From Crocodylus rhombifer (lineage: Eukaryota > Chordata > Crocodylia > Crocodylidae): a stretch of 64,000 nucleotides of DNA. Positions 1 through 12,338 of this stretch are shown piece by piece (position 1 is the first letter of the stretch; every line of letters begins with the position of its first letter). The notes under the pieces are model-generated. The model searched no databases, was not told where the DNA came from, and saw only the letters and a program-made list of their open reading frames with translations. The translations under genes were made by a program, and so were the position numbers. The DNA lies in contig JAVSML010001163.1 in assembly GCA_038503035.1 (NCBI GenBank), positions 501,166 through 565,165 of the forward strand, read 5' to 3'.

Positions 1-249
1 ACTCTTAGAGGTGGTCAATAACTCTTAGAAGTGCCCCAGGGTCCCCTTTATTTCAATCCACTTCTGGGAACAATCTCCTCTTCACTCTCCTGCCACGTCT
101 TCATGTTTCTTTTGGTTCTCAAAGGGGATGCTTCCCAGTTCGGGTCCTCGTTGCAGAGGACACCCGGCGGTGAGGAGCTCCTGCCTTAAGGGCTAATTGC
201 ATGGCTCCACACCAACCCTACACCGTGCCCCATGCAGCTGTTACACAAC

Positions 250-520
250 TGTTTCATAGTTTCACAGTTGCTAGGGTCAGAAGAGACCTGAGTAGATCAT
301 CTAGTCCAACCCCCTGCCATGGCAGGAAAGAGTACTGGGTTCAAATGACCCCAGCAAGGTGTACATCTAGCCTCCTCTTAAAGACCCCTAGGGTAGGAGC
401 CAGCACCACTTCTCTTGGAAGTTGTTTCCAGACCCTAGCCGCCCTGACCGTGAAGTAGCGCCTCCTGATATCTAGCCTAAATCTACCCTCTGTTGTCACC
501 TCTGTTGGGACCTTGGCCTA
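250..520 (-). repeat. CR1-type LINE 3' end
   Basis: Read on the + strand, the block opens with GTTTCATAGTTTCACAG and runs into a 'gggtcagaagagacctgagtagatcatctagtccaacccc' type sequence, the hallmark of CR1 LINE 3' ends in reverse orientation. It continues into the familiar upstream part ending in 'atatctagcctaaatctaccctctg'. CR1 is the dominant retrotransposon of birds, crocodilians and turtles. The copy is truncated and has no open reading frame. Confidence 0.85.
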
Positions 521-1096
521 TTCAGCCCCTGCCCCTTTAATGTGGCTAGGCCATCTAGCCTAAGTCCACTGTGTTGGACCTGGCTTTGAGACACTAGCTC
601 AGCTCCCTCCTTTCCTGTCGCTGGGGACCTGGCCCCTGTCTGCTGCACACCTGTGGTGCCGGGCTGTCTGGCCCCCATCTCTCTGGGCCTTGCACTATTT
701 GCCAGGCTCCACTATGGCTCAATACTCACTGGAGCCTAAAACCTGCCCTTGGCAGGGCTCAAGGCACTTACGTGTCTCTGGGCACTAATGATGCCTCCAA
801 ACCTCCACTTTAAGCCTCATCCAAACCTCCATTTGAAACTACAACATAAACACTAAAAACCAAATAATCAAGGCAGCGCACCTGCTTCCCCTGTGGCTCC
901 TTCTCTCTGGGTCACTCTGTCCTGTGCCTGCAGAGCTATTTTCTTTTGGTCTCCCGGAGCCTACACACTGCCTCAGCCTGGGCTGGTTGGCCCCCATTGG
1001 CTCAACCCAGGGCTTATATAGCTCTGGCCTGAGCTTGCTTTTAGTCAGGTGATAGTCCCCAGTCAGCTGACCAGCCTGCAGGGCTACCTTTTAACC

Positions 1097-1730
1097 CAGG
1101 GGTGGGCAAAATGATGGATCCGGCTGGCGGCAGGACTCCATTTCCCAGCAGCCCCTGCCCGCATGGCTGGGGCCAGTCTCCATGGAGCCCCCAGCTACAG
1201 CTGTGCTGTGATAGCGCAGAGCTGGGGTTGCCATGGAGACTGGTCCCAGCTGCGCTGGCAGGGCGCGTGCAGGGGGCTGTTCTGGAGCCACTGGGATCTT
1301 GCGGTGGGGGCAGCTTGGTCTGGGGCTAGGGCAGACTCGCAGTCTGCAGCCTGCATGCTCTGGACAAGGACGTGCAGGCAGCGGACTGCAGCTCTTCCCT
1401 GCCTTGGGACCAGACTGTCGCCGCTGCCAGGAGCTGGAGTAGAGCCGCATCCCACTGCCTGCACGACCCTGCCCGGCGCATGCAGGCTGCAGATCACAGC
1501 TCTGCCCTGGCCTTGGACCAGGCTGCCCCCGCCACAAGATCCCAGCAGCTGCAGAGCGGCTCCCTGCCCTGTTCTGCTGCATGCCTTGCCTTCATGGCAA
1601 CCCCAGCCTTGCACTATCACAGTGCAGGTGTGGCTGGGGCCTCCATGGAGACCAGCCCCAGCCCTGCGAGCAGGGGCTGCAGGGAAATGGTGTCCACTGC
1701 CAGCCCACAGGCCAGACTTTAACCCCTGCT
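1097..1730. mobile_element. Fold-back (long inverted repeat) DNA element
   Basis: GC-rich block of about 630 bp whose two halves are inverted copies of each other. GGGGCCAGTCTCCATGGAG near 1170 pairs with CTCCATGGAGACCAGCCCC near 1644. GGGATCTTGCGGTGGGGGCA near 1289 pairs with TGCCCCCGCCACAAGATCCC near 1525. The outer ends are AGGGGTGGGCAAAATGATGG near 1099 and TTTAACCCCTG near 1718. The left end resembles the CAGGGGTGGGCAAA terminus of hAT-type non-autonomous elements, so a hAT-derived fold-back element is the best reading. The open frames seen here on both strands are by-products of GC content and the palindrome. Confidence 0.7.
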
Positions 1731-2314
1731 CTGGTGGCAGGCTGTGCCCTGAAGACTGTCCTTAAAGGGGCTGCCCCACAGGGCTAGGGTTCCCTAGGGA
1801 CATAATTGTCTGGGAAATCCTAGAGAATGAGCTAAAACCTACATGTGAGGTAGGTCATTCTCTATTAAATGCTGTATGTCCTAGAACAATTTCTGCTGCA
1901 ACCTATTTACTTCTTTATAGGTCCCCAGGTGGTTCATCCCAGATTAAATTGTATGGAGCTTTTCCATAAGGGATGGCACATAAAAAGTGAACTACGCATT
2001 AAGCATAGAAGGATGTGCTGAATACCCTCAATGGCCAAACCTTGTGGGAAAGTCAGCATGGAAATAAATATGAATGCACCTTTCATTAAGTTCTTAATTG
2101 CGCCTGCCAAGATACTAGGGGTGAAAGCGCCTCTGTGCAGAGAGCCAGCATTGAGGCCTTGTTAAATCCTTAAAATAGAGATTAAGTGCGGGTTAAGTGG
2201 TGCACAGAAGTTGTGCTCACCCTCGACAGCATGGCAGCAGATTTCACCTTTAATCAGTGCCACGTGCAGGACTCACTACTGATGCCCCAGAAAGAATGGT
2301 CTCGTGATTCAGGC

Positions 2315-2515
2315 ACTAGTGTCACCCGTGCAAGACCGGGTGCACTACCTCTGCCACAGGCACTCCATGTGGGTTTGGGCAAGTCGCTTCATCTTTCTAG
2401 GCTTCTGCTCTTTCAGTAGTCTGCAAGACACCTGTGAGGGAGGGAAGGGCTATTTCGCCCACCTCCGTTTTTCACACAGGGAAACTGAGGCACAGAATGG
2501 TTGAGGGGATTGCCA
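2315..2515 (+). repeat. MIR/L2-like ancient repeat
   Basis: Contains 'cctctgccacaggcactccatgtgggtttgggcaagtcgcttcatc', matching the core and tail of MIR-type SINEs, followed by 'cagggaaactgaggcacagaatggttgagggga', the conserved 3' portion shared by MIR and L2-like elements. It is diverged and not coding. Confidence 0.6.
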
Positions 2516-2684
2516 GAGTTGCATGGGGAAAACTCCGGTTTTCTTAGTTTTAGATAGGTGCTTTACCCAAGAGACCCAAGCAATAACTGAGCTTTTATAA
2601 CCTACATGATGGCCTGACACTTTGTGGGAAACTTGCCCGTTGTGGGCATTACTGAGAATAGCTTTATGAGGCAAGAATATCTTT

Positions 2685-2765
2685 TATGGGTGATATCTTT
2701 TACTGGACCAACTGCCTGGTTTGGATAGACCTAGACAAGCTTCTGAATGCAGCGCGAGGCTAATT
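2685..2765 (+). repeat. Unnamed interspersed repeat, copy 1
   Basis: Holds GATATCTTTTACTGGACCAA followed by a diverged stretch and TAGACAAGCTTCTGAATGCA. The same words recur at about 54547-54625 on the same strand and about 28808-28890 on the opposite strand, so this is a dispersed repeat. I do not know its formal family name. Confidence 0.6.
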
Positions 2766-5196
2766 TTATGTGCGTCGACAATGAACGCTGCACAAAAGAC
2801 CAGCCGTCTCAGACAGCTACCTGTCTTGTTTGATTTCTCCAAAGCACCCCCAAATACATAGAGAGCAAACCTGCTATATCTTTGTTAGGGGACCACCTAC
2901 ATTAAGAAGCAGATGCCTGTCAGCTCTCTGAGCTGTCGCTTGAGACAGATTTCACTCTGTTTGCCGAATACTCCCTCCAGGGCAGTTCGCAGAGTTTATG
3001 TAGTGCATATCCCTGTGGTTAGCTCACTTTGACTTTCCCTGTGCAGATCATCTTTAATAAGCCATTGGTAATAATACTGTTAAAGTGCATTTTGAGATTC
3101 CGGGTAGATTGCATTGCTATTCATTACCAGCAGTGATAAGAGTAGTTTCAGGCCCCGAAATATAGTATGTTTGCCCCTGTGGTCTATTGCTCCCCAGCTT
3201 TTTTGGCAAATTTATCGTCCTAAGCGCTTGCTCTTGTCAATTCAATCCCTTGAGGAATATCGGCTTGACACTGATCTGCCAACCTATTAGCAGTATGCCG
3301 CCTAATGGGATCTGCCAATGAGGGTCTCGATAAAGTGTATACGGTTGAATAAATTTTACTGAGGCTGTTAAAAGCCTGACTCCATAGGCATTCAGGACGA
3401 AATGAAAGAGATTGGTGACAACACAGCTGGTGAGAGACTTGATCAGTAGACTCTGAGACCCTGGGGACTGTAATTTTGCCTGCTGTTAGACAACTAGAGC
3501 AAATAAAATGCTTGGGGTGGAATGGCAAGCCAGAAGAGCTTAAAAACTTTTTTTATCCTGTCATTTGGCAACATGTTCCTGAGTCGTTGCAGATTCTTCC
3601 ATTCCATTCTACCTGCTGGAATTCAGTTCAGAATCCAGCATTGTCAATAAGAAAAGGTAGCTGTTTGCCCATTGACCTCGGCTTTTCCGTATACTACAAT
3701 AATTGTAATTAAAAACAGTGAAAAGATGGCATAATGCCTCCCATCCCTTTCAGTGGGCATGTATATTGCTGTGAAATATGCCCAGCATCATGCAAGTGCC
3801 TTTTGAGGACTATCTCTGTAGGCAGAAAAGTCAGAAAGAGTAGGATGTGGGGTGATAGACTTGTACAGTATGCCCTGGAGAGGGATACATAAAGCTAAAC
3901 TAGCTACTTAAAGCCACTTATAAATGGCAGTCACTGTACTGACTACTTAGAGTGCTTAGTTTATAAACAATTTAATAATACAGATTATAAGTAAATAGTG
4001 TCTGCTAAGTGCAGATAAGTCCGCTCCGGGTAATCTATCGGTGCAGAATGTCATTAAGTTAATGTTCAGCTATGCACTTCCCTAAACATACAATGTGCTG
4101 CATTGTCAATTCAGTTTTTCATTTTAAACAGCCCCTGCCCCCTAGCAGCTTACTGTAGATCTCTTGAAAACTCCCGAAGTAGTGGAAATATTTTAAATGG
4201 TAAGCATTTTTCTTTAAGACATCTGGGAATCTCCTCGGAGGCTAGTCACTGAAGTTAGTGTGCTCACCCCAGCAAGCAAATACCTTACTATAGAAAGGAA
4301 GGAGGATTTTGGCCAAGGTGATTATCGTTTTGCTCTTTTTTTTTTTTTTTTAATTGGTGTTTTTCTGGAAAGCTTTGGCCCTTGTATTTGGTTAGGATCT
4401 CTTGTTAGTTTTTTTTCATCAAACATGCTTTTGGTGTGCAAAGTGAAAAGGCTAGATCCATTCCTCTCCAAGTTCTCTTCTGTCAGGAGACGTTGTTCAT
4501 CTCAGTTTCACGGTTAGCTGCGCTTGGCATGGATGGGACGTCCTCTCTTTTTTTCTTGCTAAGAATAATGTCCATCAGCAGTATGATACTTAAGTTTCCA
4601 ACATGAAAATTTCAACTTTTGGGCCTCTCCCTTTGCATCTTTGACACCTGTTGCATTTCATGTTGGGATCTAGCCAGGTTAAGATGCATATCTAGCATAA
4701 ACCAGCATAGCTCCATTGAAGCTAATGGGGCGGCACTGAGACTAGCACTGAACGCTTTTGAACTTCCGACCTGATAGCCACATAACTTGTTGCATCTAGA
4801 AGGAAATTCTGTTCCAGGTTGTACAAGGCAGTGACACTGCTGTTTGCCCCTTCAAGAAGACATTTGGCTCCTAATCATCAGGCTGGTATTTGCCACTAAC
4901 CTCCATTTACACCAACAAGTGGTCTGCTCCCCAGATTCTCCATGCAGCTTGCAGACACAACCCAGGCAGAATTCCCTGCTGCGTTGCACCGAGTGAAGTG
5001 GAGAGAGGGTGGGATTTAAAAAAAAACAAAACCACCCTATGCATTGGCTGAACTCAGCCCCCAGTAAAGCCAGGGCAAAGTTCAGGCTGATTGTGATGGG
5101 AACAGAGCAAAGCTTCCATTCAGTGCCCTGGAAAATGCCATTCTGCTCACATAAGATGGTTAATATTGTCCTTTGTGTGATCCATTTGTTTTCTAG

Positions 5197-5412
5197 AATT
5201 TGTTGGGAACTCACAACTTGGGCAGAGTTTATTACGAACCGATCAAAGACAGACACGGCAATATACTGATAGTTACAATACGAGAAGTGGAGACTCTCTA
5301 TTCATTTTTTAATGGCAAATGGATGCAGATATCCAAGCTGCAAAGCCAGAGGAAATCCCTTTCAACTCCAGAGGAGCCAACGGCACTAGACATCTTGCTC
5401 ATAACGATCCAG
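5197..5412 (+). CDS. ANKFN1: ANKFN1 coding exon A (72 codons)
   Basis: First ANKFN1 exon in the window. It is flanked by a good acceptor (TTGTTTTCTAG, ending 5196) and a donor (CAG then GTAGCA from 5413). Reading from AAT gives NLLGTHNLGRVYYEPIKDRH and ends in LDILLITIQ, exactly 72 codons in phase 0. ANKFN1, also called Nmf9 in mouse and homologous to fly wide awake, is a cytoplasmic protein of the nervous system with ankyrin repeats, an FN3 domain and, by published description, a Ras-association-like region. This exon lies after the ankyrin and FN3 parts, which are encoded upstream of the window. The gene assignment rests on recognising the conserved sequence and on NOG lying downstream. The phase of the incoming junction cannot be tested, because the previous exon is not visible. 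Confidence 0.83.
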
Positions 5413-7021
5413 GTAGCACTTTGCTTCACATACTTTATGCTGTTAAATTTTTAAAAGCCTATGACTGAGCACTGCTGTATGGAAAAGTTCTTTCGAATTA
5501 GGCCCTTATCCAGCGCCCATTAAAATCAATGGCCAGGCTCCCACTGAGAGTAAAGGCGTCCATTCCCTTCAGTGGGCATTGGGTTGGGCCTTTAGTATGA
5601 ATAAAAATCTATAGAACATCTAGACTTTAAAGACCTGCTAGAGAACGATACATTTTTCCGTCGTTTTTTGGACCCTAGCTGTAGAAGTGTATAGCAAAAA
5701 ACAATGTTCCATTAAATTATCTAGGATAGCCCCAGGTGCCTACAGGGGCACCTATTATTTTCTGCACTCTATAAGTAGTTTCTACTTTGACTGTGAAAAC
5801 CATGTTTGCTTTTGAAATCTGACAACCTCACTTAATGGCTGTAGTTTCTGACAGTAGGATGCGTCTCAAAATATCTCTGATCTCCAAACCCAACAGATCG
5901 CAAAGTCATTAGAAATACTTCAAACCGAGTCGTTGCCTTGCCTCTCTTGTTAGTTCAATTAGATATTGACTCCTGTGGCTAATTAGCATCACTTTCTTCT
6001 CTGCTGTCAGGTGCCAGAAACTGACAGGTAATCAGGTTAGAGTTTGGGATAAGTTAAAAGATTTCCAAATGGTAATAAAACATACCTGGACTACACTAGA
6101 CTTACGGCTTTAAAATGTGTTATAGGTGCAGAAAAATCCCCATCTGGGCAGAAGTTTTATATTAGGAAACCCCAAATACAAGTCTGATCAGGTTTCCACA
6201 GAGATCCTAGTGGAAAATTTTTTTGCCCTAATGGCTTACACATTCCTATCTAATGCCCACCCTTTCTTGTGTTACTTGTTTAATCGTCATGTGGGTATTT
6301 TGTTCATGAAGTGCTTGTGAAACTGAAGATCTAATTCCACCGGTGAGAGCCAAGCATAGCACTGGCAGATAATTTGATGGTTCCAAGGGTGAAGGCATAA
6401 AGCCAGGTGGCTTAATCCTCACCCGTTGCAAAGGCACACATTACTCCGGATGGCAGTCAACTTCATTTATAAAAACAGTCTTTGGGGAAAGCTATAAATA
6501 GCCCAGTAAATGTCTCGTGGCTTCAGTACGCGGACCCTCGGTGCCAATTCTTTCTAAGCTCTTTCTGATGACAAAGACCATTGTATTGAAAATGCAGCCA
6601 GTCACTTGACAGTAAATTTTGCTCTCTGCTACACTTTATGTCCTTCATTACTGATGCACACGGAGAACCATGTAGAACAAGTTCCCTAGATGCTTTACCC
6701 AGAGCACCGCTCAGGAAACACGGTCTCAACACTGCAACCTACTTCTTGTATCAGGTGAACAGTTGTTCCAAAGGACGGTTGTTTCCAAGCGGTGGAGCTC
6801 TCTCAGCATCTCATCCAGTGAAACATTTACATGTGTGCTTGACCTCATGGACCAGTTGCCCTGGTGCATCAAGTAGAACAACTCCACTCCGAAGGGGGAT
6901 TTGCATTGCTGAATTGGCCTGCTGTAAAAGCCATTAGGTGCTTTTTTATTCCAGACCCTTCCCCTTGTGCGGGGAAAAAAAAAAATCATATTTTTATGTA
7001 GGAATGTCTCTCTTCAAACAG
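5413..7021 (+). other. ANKFN1: ANKFN1 intron A-B
   Basis: Intron of 1609 bp between phase-0 junctions, donor GTAGCA and acceptor TCTTCAAACAG. It contains diverged sequence with the recurrent palindromic words of the CCATTGACTTCAATGG family near 5517-5585. No other feature seen. Confidence 0.75.
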
Positions 7022-7188
7022 GACACACTTTCCTATCACAAAAGAAGTCAGCAGCGCCTCCCTCCTGGCTTGTACCTGGGTTACCTTAAACTCTGCAGCT
7101 CTGTCGATCAAATCAAAGTTCTTGTCCTGCAAAAGTTGCCCAACATCCTGTGTCATGTTAAAATACGAGACAACAGCAACGTATCCAA
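7022..7188 (+). CDS. ANKFN1: ANKFN1 coding exon B
   Basis: Encodes DTLSYHKRSQQRLPPGLYLG and onward to IKVLVLQKLPNILCHVKIRD, 55 codons plus two bases. The start at 7022 follows TCTTCAAACAG. An alternative AG at 7000-7001 would put the frame out of register with exon A and is rejected. The donor GTAAGT at 7189 is a perfect consensus and leaves phase 2 (AA), completed to lysine by the first base of the next exon. The 'PPGLYLGYLKLCSSVDQI' segment is among the most conserved parts of the ANKFN1 family as I recall it. Confidence 0.87.
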
Positions 7189-9035
7189 GTAAGTGCCTTT
7201 TTTTTTTTTTTCAGTAAGCCTGAAACAGTTGCTTGAATTGAAATCATGTTAATCCCAAGTGTGTGAAACTGTCCTGTTGGTGTGGGAACCGCGTGTGAAA
7301 TCCACAATATAAATAGAACCGGAAGATGCAGCTGACTAAATGTTAATACTTATCATTATCGTAGTGTTGTCAAGAATTGTATAGAATTAAATAGGTAAAA
7401 CATGAACTCGGAGACTGACATCCTGCAAGGCACTGAGATGCTGGGCTGTGAACTAACGAGGCATTTGAGCACCAAAGCATCAAAGTCAGCAGAACGACTC
7501 ATGTGCTTAGAAGTAAGCATGTGCTTACATGATCTTCTGGATCCAGACCAGGGAGTTTAGCGCCTTGTAGGTTCAAGCCCTTGGAGTCTATTATTTACTT
7601 ATTTCTGAATTGTACTGCATATTGCTTATCCACAGTCTGCCAGGTTGGCAGTGTGCTCATTCCAACCAAGGGTCAAATTCTCCTCTCTGCCATAGCCGTG
7701 TAACCCCAGTCAATCTGCTGTTGGCTGCACTGGTATATTATTGTCACAGTTTAGTGCAAGCTGCATACTAATGAGATAATTACCGGTTTCAAATGTGCAT
7801 GTGTTCATGTCCATCCCTCCAATACACTCGGGGCTTCATCCAAAGCCCACACAGGTCAGAAATCTCACCCACTTCCAAAGGATATCCCTCAAGCCCTAAC
7901 ACCACGATCTAGCGAGTCTGCATTCAGTGCAGGGGTTCTCCAGAGCAACTAAGCTATCCATGCCCACAGATGTAGTCCAGCACCCGGTGAGTTCAGCGAC
8001 AGTTTTTCTACTGACTTGCCAGCGGCACTGGATCAGGGCCTGTGCATGTGTTATGCAGGCTTACAGGAGACTGAACCCTCTGCACAGTGATTCCTTCATT
8101 GTATCTAGCCTCTTCCTGTCCCTAAAAAAAATATATCAGCTACGTGAAGACTGCAAGCTCATGGTCAAACCAATGCTGTCTGCTCTGGAACTGCCATGCT
8201 TTGGGATGGTATGGGGTTTTGTTTTTTCTGGTTGAGACTGCCAAGATCTCGTGCATGGGGCAGTGTATTTTCTTTTCTTTTCTTAATTGCATGTGAGTCC
8301 ATCAACCAGCTGAAAATATGGTGCAGTTCAGAGGGCAGCTGGATATTTATGTGGATAACAGAAATATCCAGAGCATAGTAGTAAAGGCTAACAATAATTT
8401 TGGAAGCAATATAAAACCTCATGCTTCAGGGTTTAAAGCAACCTCAAACTACTAAGGATTAGGACCAGCCCTTTATGTGGGGGTAGGTTATCCTCACATC
8501 TATTATCCCTCCTATTGTGCGATTTTGTGCACCTTCCTCTGAAGCATCTGGCTGCCGTCAGAGATGGAAAACTAGACCCTGGGTTTGAAAATTCCTGTGT
8601 TTATCGGATCTAGGGTTGAAATCTAACCAGAGAGGGGGAGGAAAGGAGGCAGAGAGAAAATTGAAGTCATCATTGTATACCACTACAGTCCAGCTAGTAT
8701 CTGCTTTTAACAAGGCAGTAGAAGGTGCAGACTGGAGTGCATGTTTGTGGGGAGAAAAAAGGCTGACTGAAAGATTTCAAAGGGAAATGTGGTGATTCTC
8801 AGATGCTAGCAAGAGTGTTCAACTTGATGTACATGTGTTAGAGAAATTAAATAGGATGCTTTTCAAAATTGGATGTTTTACTACAAACAACCAGGACTGG
8901 ATAATTTTAGAACATTTTACTATATGAAGGTCAACAGAAAACCGTCAGCAGACCCCAAATGCACAAACAGTAAAATTCTTCCTTGCGCACTGAACTTTTG
9001 TTTTATTTCTAATTTTAACTTGACTCAACATACAG
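7189..9035 (+). other. ANKFN1: ANKFN1 intron B-C
   Basis: Intron of 1847 bp with donor GTAAGT and acceptor CTCAACATACAG. It begins with a poly-T run (7198-7213). Otherwise it is unremarkable diverged sequence with no convincing gene or recent repeat. Confidence 0.75.
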
Positions 9036-9186
9036 AGATGAGTGGGAATGGATCCAAACCTTTTCTGGCTCAGAATCTGTGGAAAGTATGGATCATGCAT
9101 CAGACTGCCCTACTCAATTGTTCTTCTATGAGCTCCAGATGGCAGTGAAAGCACTCCTTAAACAGATCAATCTACCTCTACACCAG
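9036..9186 (+). CDS. ANKFN1: ANKFN1 coding exon C
   Basis: Its first base completes the split lysine codon from exon B. The exon then reads DEWEWIQTFSGSESVESMDH and onward to QMAVKALLKQINLPLHQ, ending with CAG before donor GTATTA. The length of 151 bp is 1 + 50 codons, phase 0 at its end. Tryptophan-rich acidic start (DEWEW) and the hydrophobic 'PTQLFFYELQMAVKALLKQI' stretch suggest an ordered helical domain. The exon is easily missed because a longer open frame in another register covers it. Confidence 0.9.
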
Positions 9187-11254
9187 GTATTATGCTTGGT
9201 GGTATTTATCACTTTTTTTTAAAAAAAAGCTGCTGTTTGGGAAATTGTACAAAAGCTAAAAACCTATATATTTCTATAAGGGATTAACTGTTATTGTTGC
9301 AAAAGAAAAGCAAGAGAAGTTTAGTTAAGGCAACTTTGTATGATGGGAAAAGCTTCTTCAGGAAAGAGACTCTTTTTCCGGATTTATGCAGGTATAGGAA
9401 TAAAACTGTTCACACAGGCAGCTATTCAATAGGCAACCAGACTTACATGTATAGAAACTCTTTTTCATGCACATCAGGTAGTTTGGAAGCACTTTTCCCC
9501 AGCCAAGACCAGTAGGTATTTGCATCTTCCTGCAAACCCTGGCACCTGCCAGTCCTGGAAGTGCAGATACGGTGGCCTGTTGAAAACACCCACTCCAGCG
9601 TGAAACTATTAATCCTCTCCCACCCTGTGCAAAGTTAGTGCTTCTGAAAATGTAGCTCCAGTCTTCCAGACTGAAAGTCCTGAAGACTACAGTTCTCCGT
9701 CACCTGACCAAGGACATGGTAGGTGGGAGCAGGTTCCAGCTTCCCCGCAGTGTCTGAAATCCCAGCTCCACTGGAGTCAACGGCAAAATTCCTGTTGACT
9801 TGCATGGGGCCAAGATGTCGCGGGAAGGCCCTCCGAGGTTATGAGCAAACAATCAAATTTAAGTGAGTTCAGAGAGGCTGAGAACTTGCTGCCGAGCAGC
9901 AGATGCTCAGTAATTATTTGTGTGCCTCACTTAGCCCATGGGAAGCGATCCATTGCAGGGGAAGCTGCTCACTTAGCACCGGGTAGCCTCATGCGCGCAT
10001 AGCCGCCACCTTCCAGGGTAAGTCCCAGCAGTCTGATAACTCACTTGGATGAGATGTCCGTACCCTTCGGCTGCTCTTTCAGTTTCGAGAGGGCCAGAAG
10101 AAGAGGTGAATCAGCTTTGCACTCCTTGCAAGTCCTGTTCGCACTGCTCGAGAAGTGCAACGTGGCCCCTGGGCAAATGAGAACCACATTCCCCGTTTTC
10201 AGTGAAACTTGCTTCATTTTGAAAAGCTGTGCTTAGGCCTGGCTCAGATGTAAAACCTACCAGTGCAGTCTTGCTGTGCCCAGGCAGAATCCAAGTAAGA
10301 GCCATGCAAGACACTGTGTGTATGCTGAGACGTTGCCAGACACACTGATTTCAGGGGCATTCGATGCAGGGCTCCATGCTAATGCATGCTTGCTCAGGGT
10401 TAGATTAGCAGCCTTCACGCCAAGTCACTTTAGTTACAAACTGTGGGGTCCTGCTGAAATCAGTGACGTACACAGATGGTGTAAGTCAGCATGCAGTTTG
10501 TCCCAAGTGCCTCCACTCAGCCATGCCAGGCTTAAGTCCACCACCAGCCCATGACATGCAAAGCACATCTCTGGAAATTAAACATGCAGCTTCATGTTTT
10601 GCTCAGTCAGGACCTTATTTCTGAATTAGGGACCTTGATTTTAGATTCACCCCATCTACCTGGGAAATATTATTTGCAGCCCTTACTTCGATTGCAGCGG
10701 TACCTCGGAGGCCAAGTCACGGTCCAGACAGTTGCAGAGCAAAGACAGCGCTTTACATCGTGGTTGCAGAAAAGCCTGTAGCCACCCACTGCATGTGCCT
10801 TTTCTCTGGCTGCAGCACTTGTTAAATCTTTTCAGTGCCCTGTTGGGGGAAAGCTGCATACTTCTCTTAACCGACTCTAAATTGAATCTTAAAGGTTTTT
10901 AATTGAATCCATTTTCATGTTTTCACATAATTATACAATCATAATCTTGAAAAGCGCATGGCATGTGATCATTTTCTGCCTAATAAGAAACATAAATGTT
11001 GTTTTCGGGGTGGGGGGGGTTGTTTATGTGTGCGCGTTGGGGTTTTTAATGTGGAACATTGCAGCTTTAAATCTGTATTTTATGTAGTGACATTAACCCG
11101 CATTTAAGCCCCCTAATATTTATGTTTTATAAAAATTCGGAGCTTGATGTCGTGCAAATTTTCTTTAATGTTTTATATCATTGGGAGTGTTGTTTGTATA
11201 AGTGCCATGTTGTAATTCTCTCCCGTTCCTTTCCCTGCGCGTGTCCCTCTGTAG
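9187..11254 (+). other. ANKFN1: ANKFN1 intron C-D
   Basis: Intron of 2068 bp with donor GTATTA and acceptor GTGTCCCTCTGTAG. It contains an AT-rich segment near 10870-10990, a G-run near 11006-11020 and CCATTGACTTCAATGG-family sequence near 9765-9815. No gene or RNA recognised. Confidence 0.75.
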
Positions 11255-11423
11255 GCTAAGCACTTCCGTCTGTATACACAGGAGGTGTTGGAGCTGGGTC
11301 ACAATGTCTCCTTTCTTCTCCTGCTCCCCGCCTCAGACGACGTCTGCACTGCCCCAGGACAGAATAATCCTTACACCCCACACTCAGGATTTCTTAACCT
11401 CCCTCTTCAGATGTTTGAACTCG
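11255..11423 (+). CDS. ANKFN1: ANKFN1 coding exon D
   Basis: Encodes AKHFRLYTQEVLELGHNVSF, then LLLLPASDDVCTAPGQNNPY and ends in PLQMFEL plus one base (phase 1). The acceptor has a good pyrimidine tract and the donor is G|GTATAG at 11424. This is a strongly conserved block of the ANKFN1 C-terminal half. The frame joins exon C exactly (phase 0) and exon E (phase 1). Confidence 0.91.
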
Positions 11424-12338
11424 GTATAGTAGCTTGCTTTACCTAGAAATATTAACCCAGCCTCCGTATAATAAAATCACAAAGTTGTATCTGTTTTCCC
11501 TCTTGTCCCAGTGGAGAGTCAATAAATCACATGATCGCTTTGGCAGCAACGCTCCCTAGGACTGTGTACAAGTTACAGAGGCAGCAAAGCAGCTGGCGTT
11601 TCGGCTGTAGCCACCATTATTGCCATGCAGAGCGCAGAGCAAGGAGTGAAGTTATCAAACACATGCCTTCACGTGTTATGCAGGACGCTGTTCTTTAAAA
11701 GGAGAATATGGCCATTCGATGCCAGGACTGACCTGATGAAAACAGATGTGTTAAAAAAAAAAAAAAAAAAAAGTCTTTATTCTGAAGTAGGATTTGCATC
11801 CTCTTGGAAAAGAAATAGGTCGAGGCAAAGAGCTGGTGGTTTTATGCTGAAGAAGTATTGCAGCTTTTTACTTATAGACGGTCCCACTTTGTGGGAGTTT
11901 TGCGGAAGTACTGGGCTAAATTTCACACGTTACAGGCAGCTGTTTGCTTTTCATCCTGCAGAAGTGGCAGGCCCAAAATGCAATAAACTTCTTATTGCTA
12001 TGAGACTAATATCACTGTATACTGAAGGCACTGGACTGTGACTCAACTGTAACTGCGTGGCAACCGGTCCAGCTTTCCTGCCCCGCTGCTGGCTGGGGTG
12101 GCACGGGCTCCCGCCTGGCTAATGGGGAAGTGAAGAGGTAGATGTGCTTGCACAGCCCCTGAGGTCTCTGTCCCCGCTTTGCCCCAAGAGAAGGATCTAG
12201 GAGGGACCAGGAGGAGCTCCCAGTGATTTTCATAGGGCTGGGACAGGAGAAGAGGGGAAGCTGCTGAGCCTGACGTAGTGTTCACAGCCAGGGAGGCAGG
12301 GGACCTGTTTGTTCCCTCTTTCTCCCCTTAAGCAGATT

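Larger units (their letters stand above)
1..5196. other. ANKFN1: ANKFN1 intron (partial), repeat-rich
   Basis: Non-coding stretch ending at the splice acceptor TTGTTTTCTAG just before 5197. I see no credible exon in it, although a short upstream ANKFN1 exon cannot be excluded by eye. It holds a CR1 end, a fold-back DNA element, MIR/L2-like sequence and one copy of an unnamed interspersed repeat, each listed separately. The remainder is unique-looking AT-rich DNA with a T-run near 4338. Confidence 0.6.

Noticed and set aside
1091..1787. Overlapping open frames of up to 200 codons on both strands
   Set aside because: They lie in a GC-rich inverted repeat, have no family resemblance and mirror each other because the DNA itself is palindromic.
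7002..7021. Alternative acceptor (TATGTAG) 20 bases before ANKFN1 exon B
   Set aside because: Starting at 7002 would break the frame with exon A, whereas the AG at 7020-7021 keeps phase 0 and yields the conserved sequence.
8873..9148. 91-codon frame ending in MHQTALLNCSSMSSRWQ
   Set aside because: It is in the wrong register relative to ANKFN1 exon C, which occupies 9036-9186 with matching splice sites.
11625..12041. 138-codon open frame spanning an A-run
   Set aside because: It includes a lysine run from a 21-base poly-A tract and lies within an intron with no homology that I recognise.
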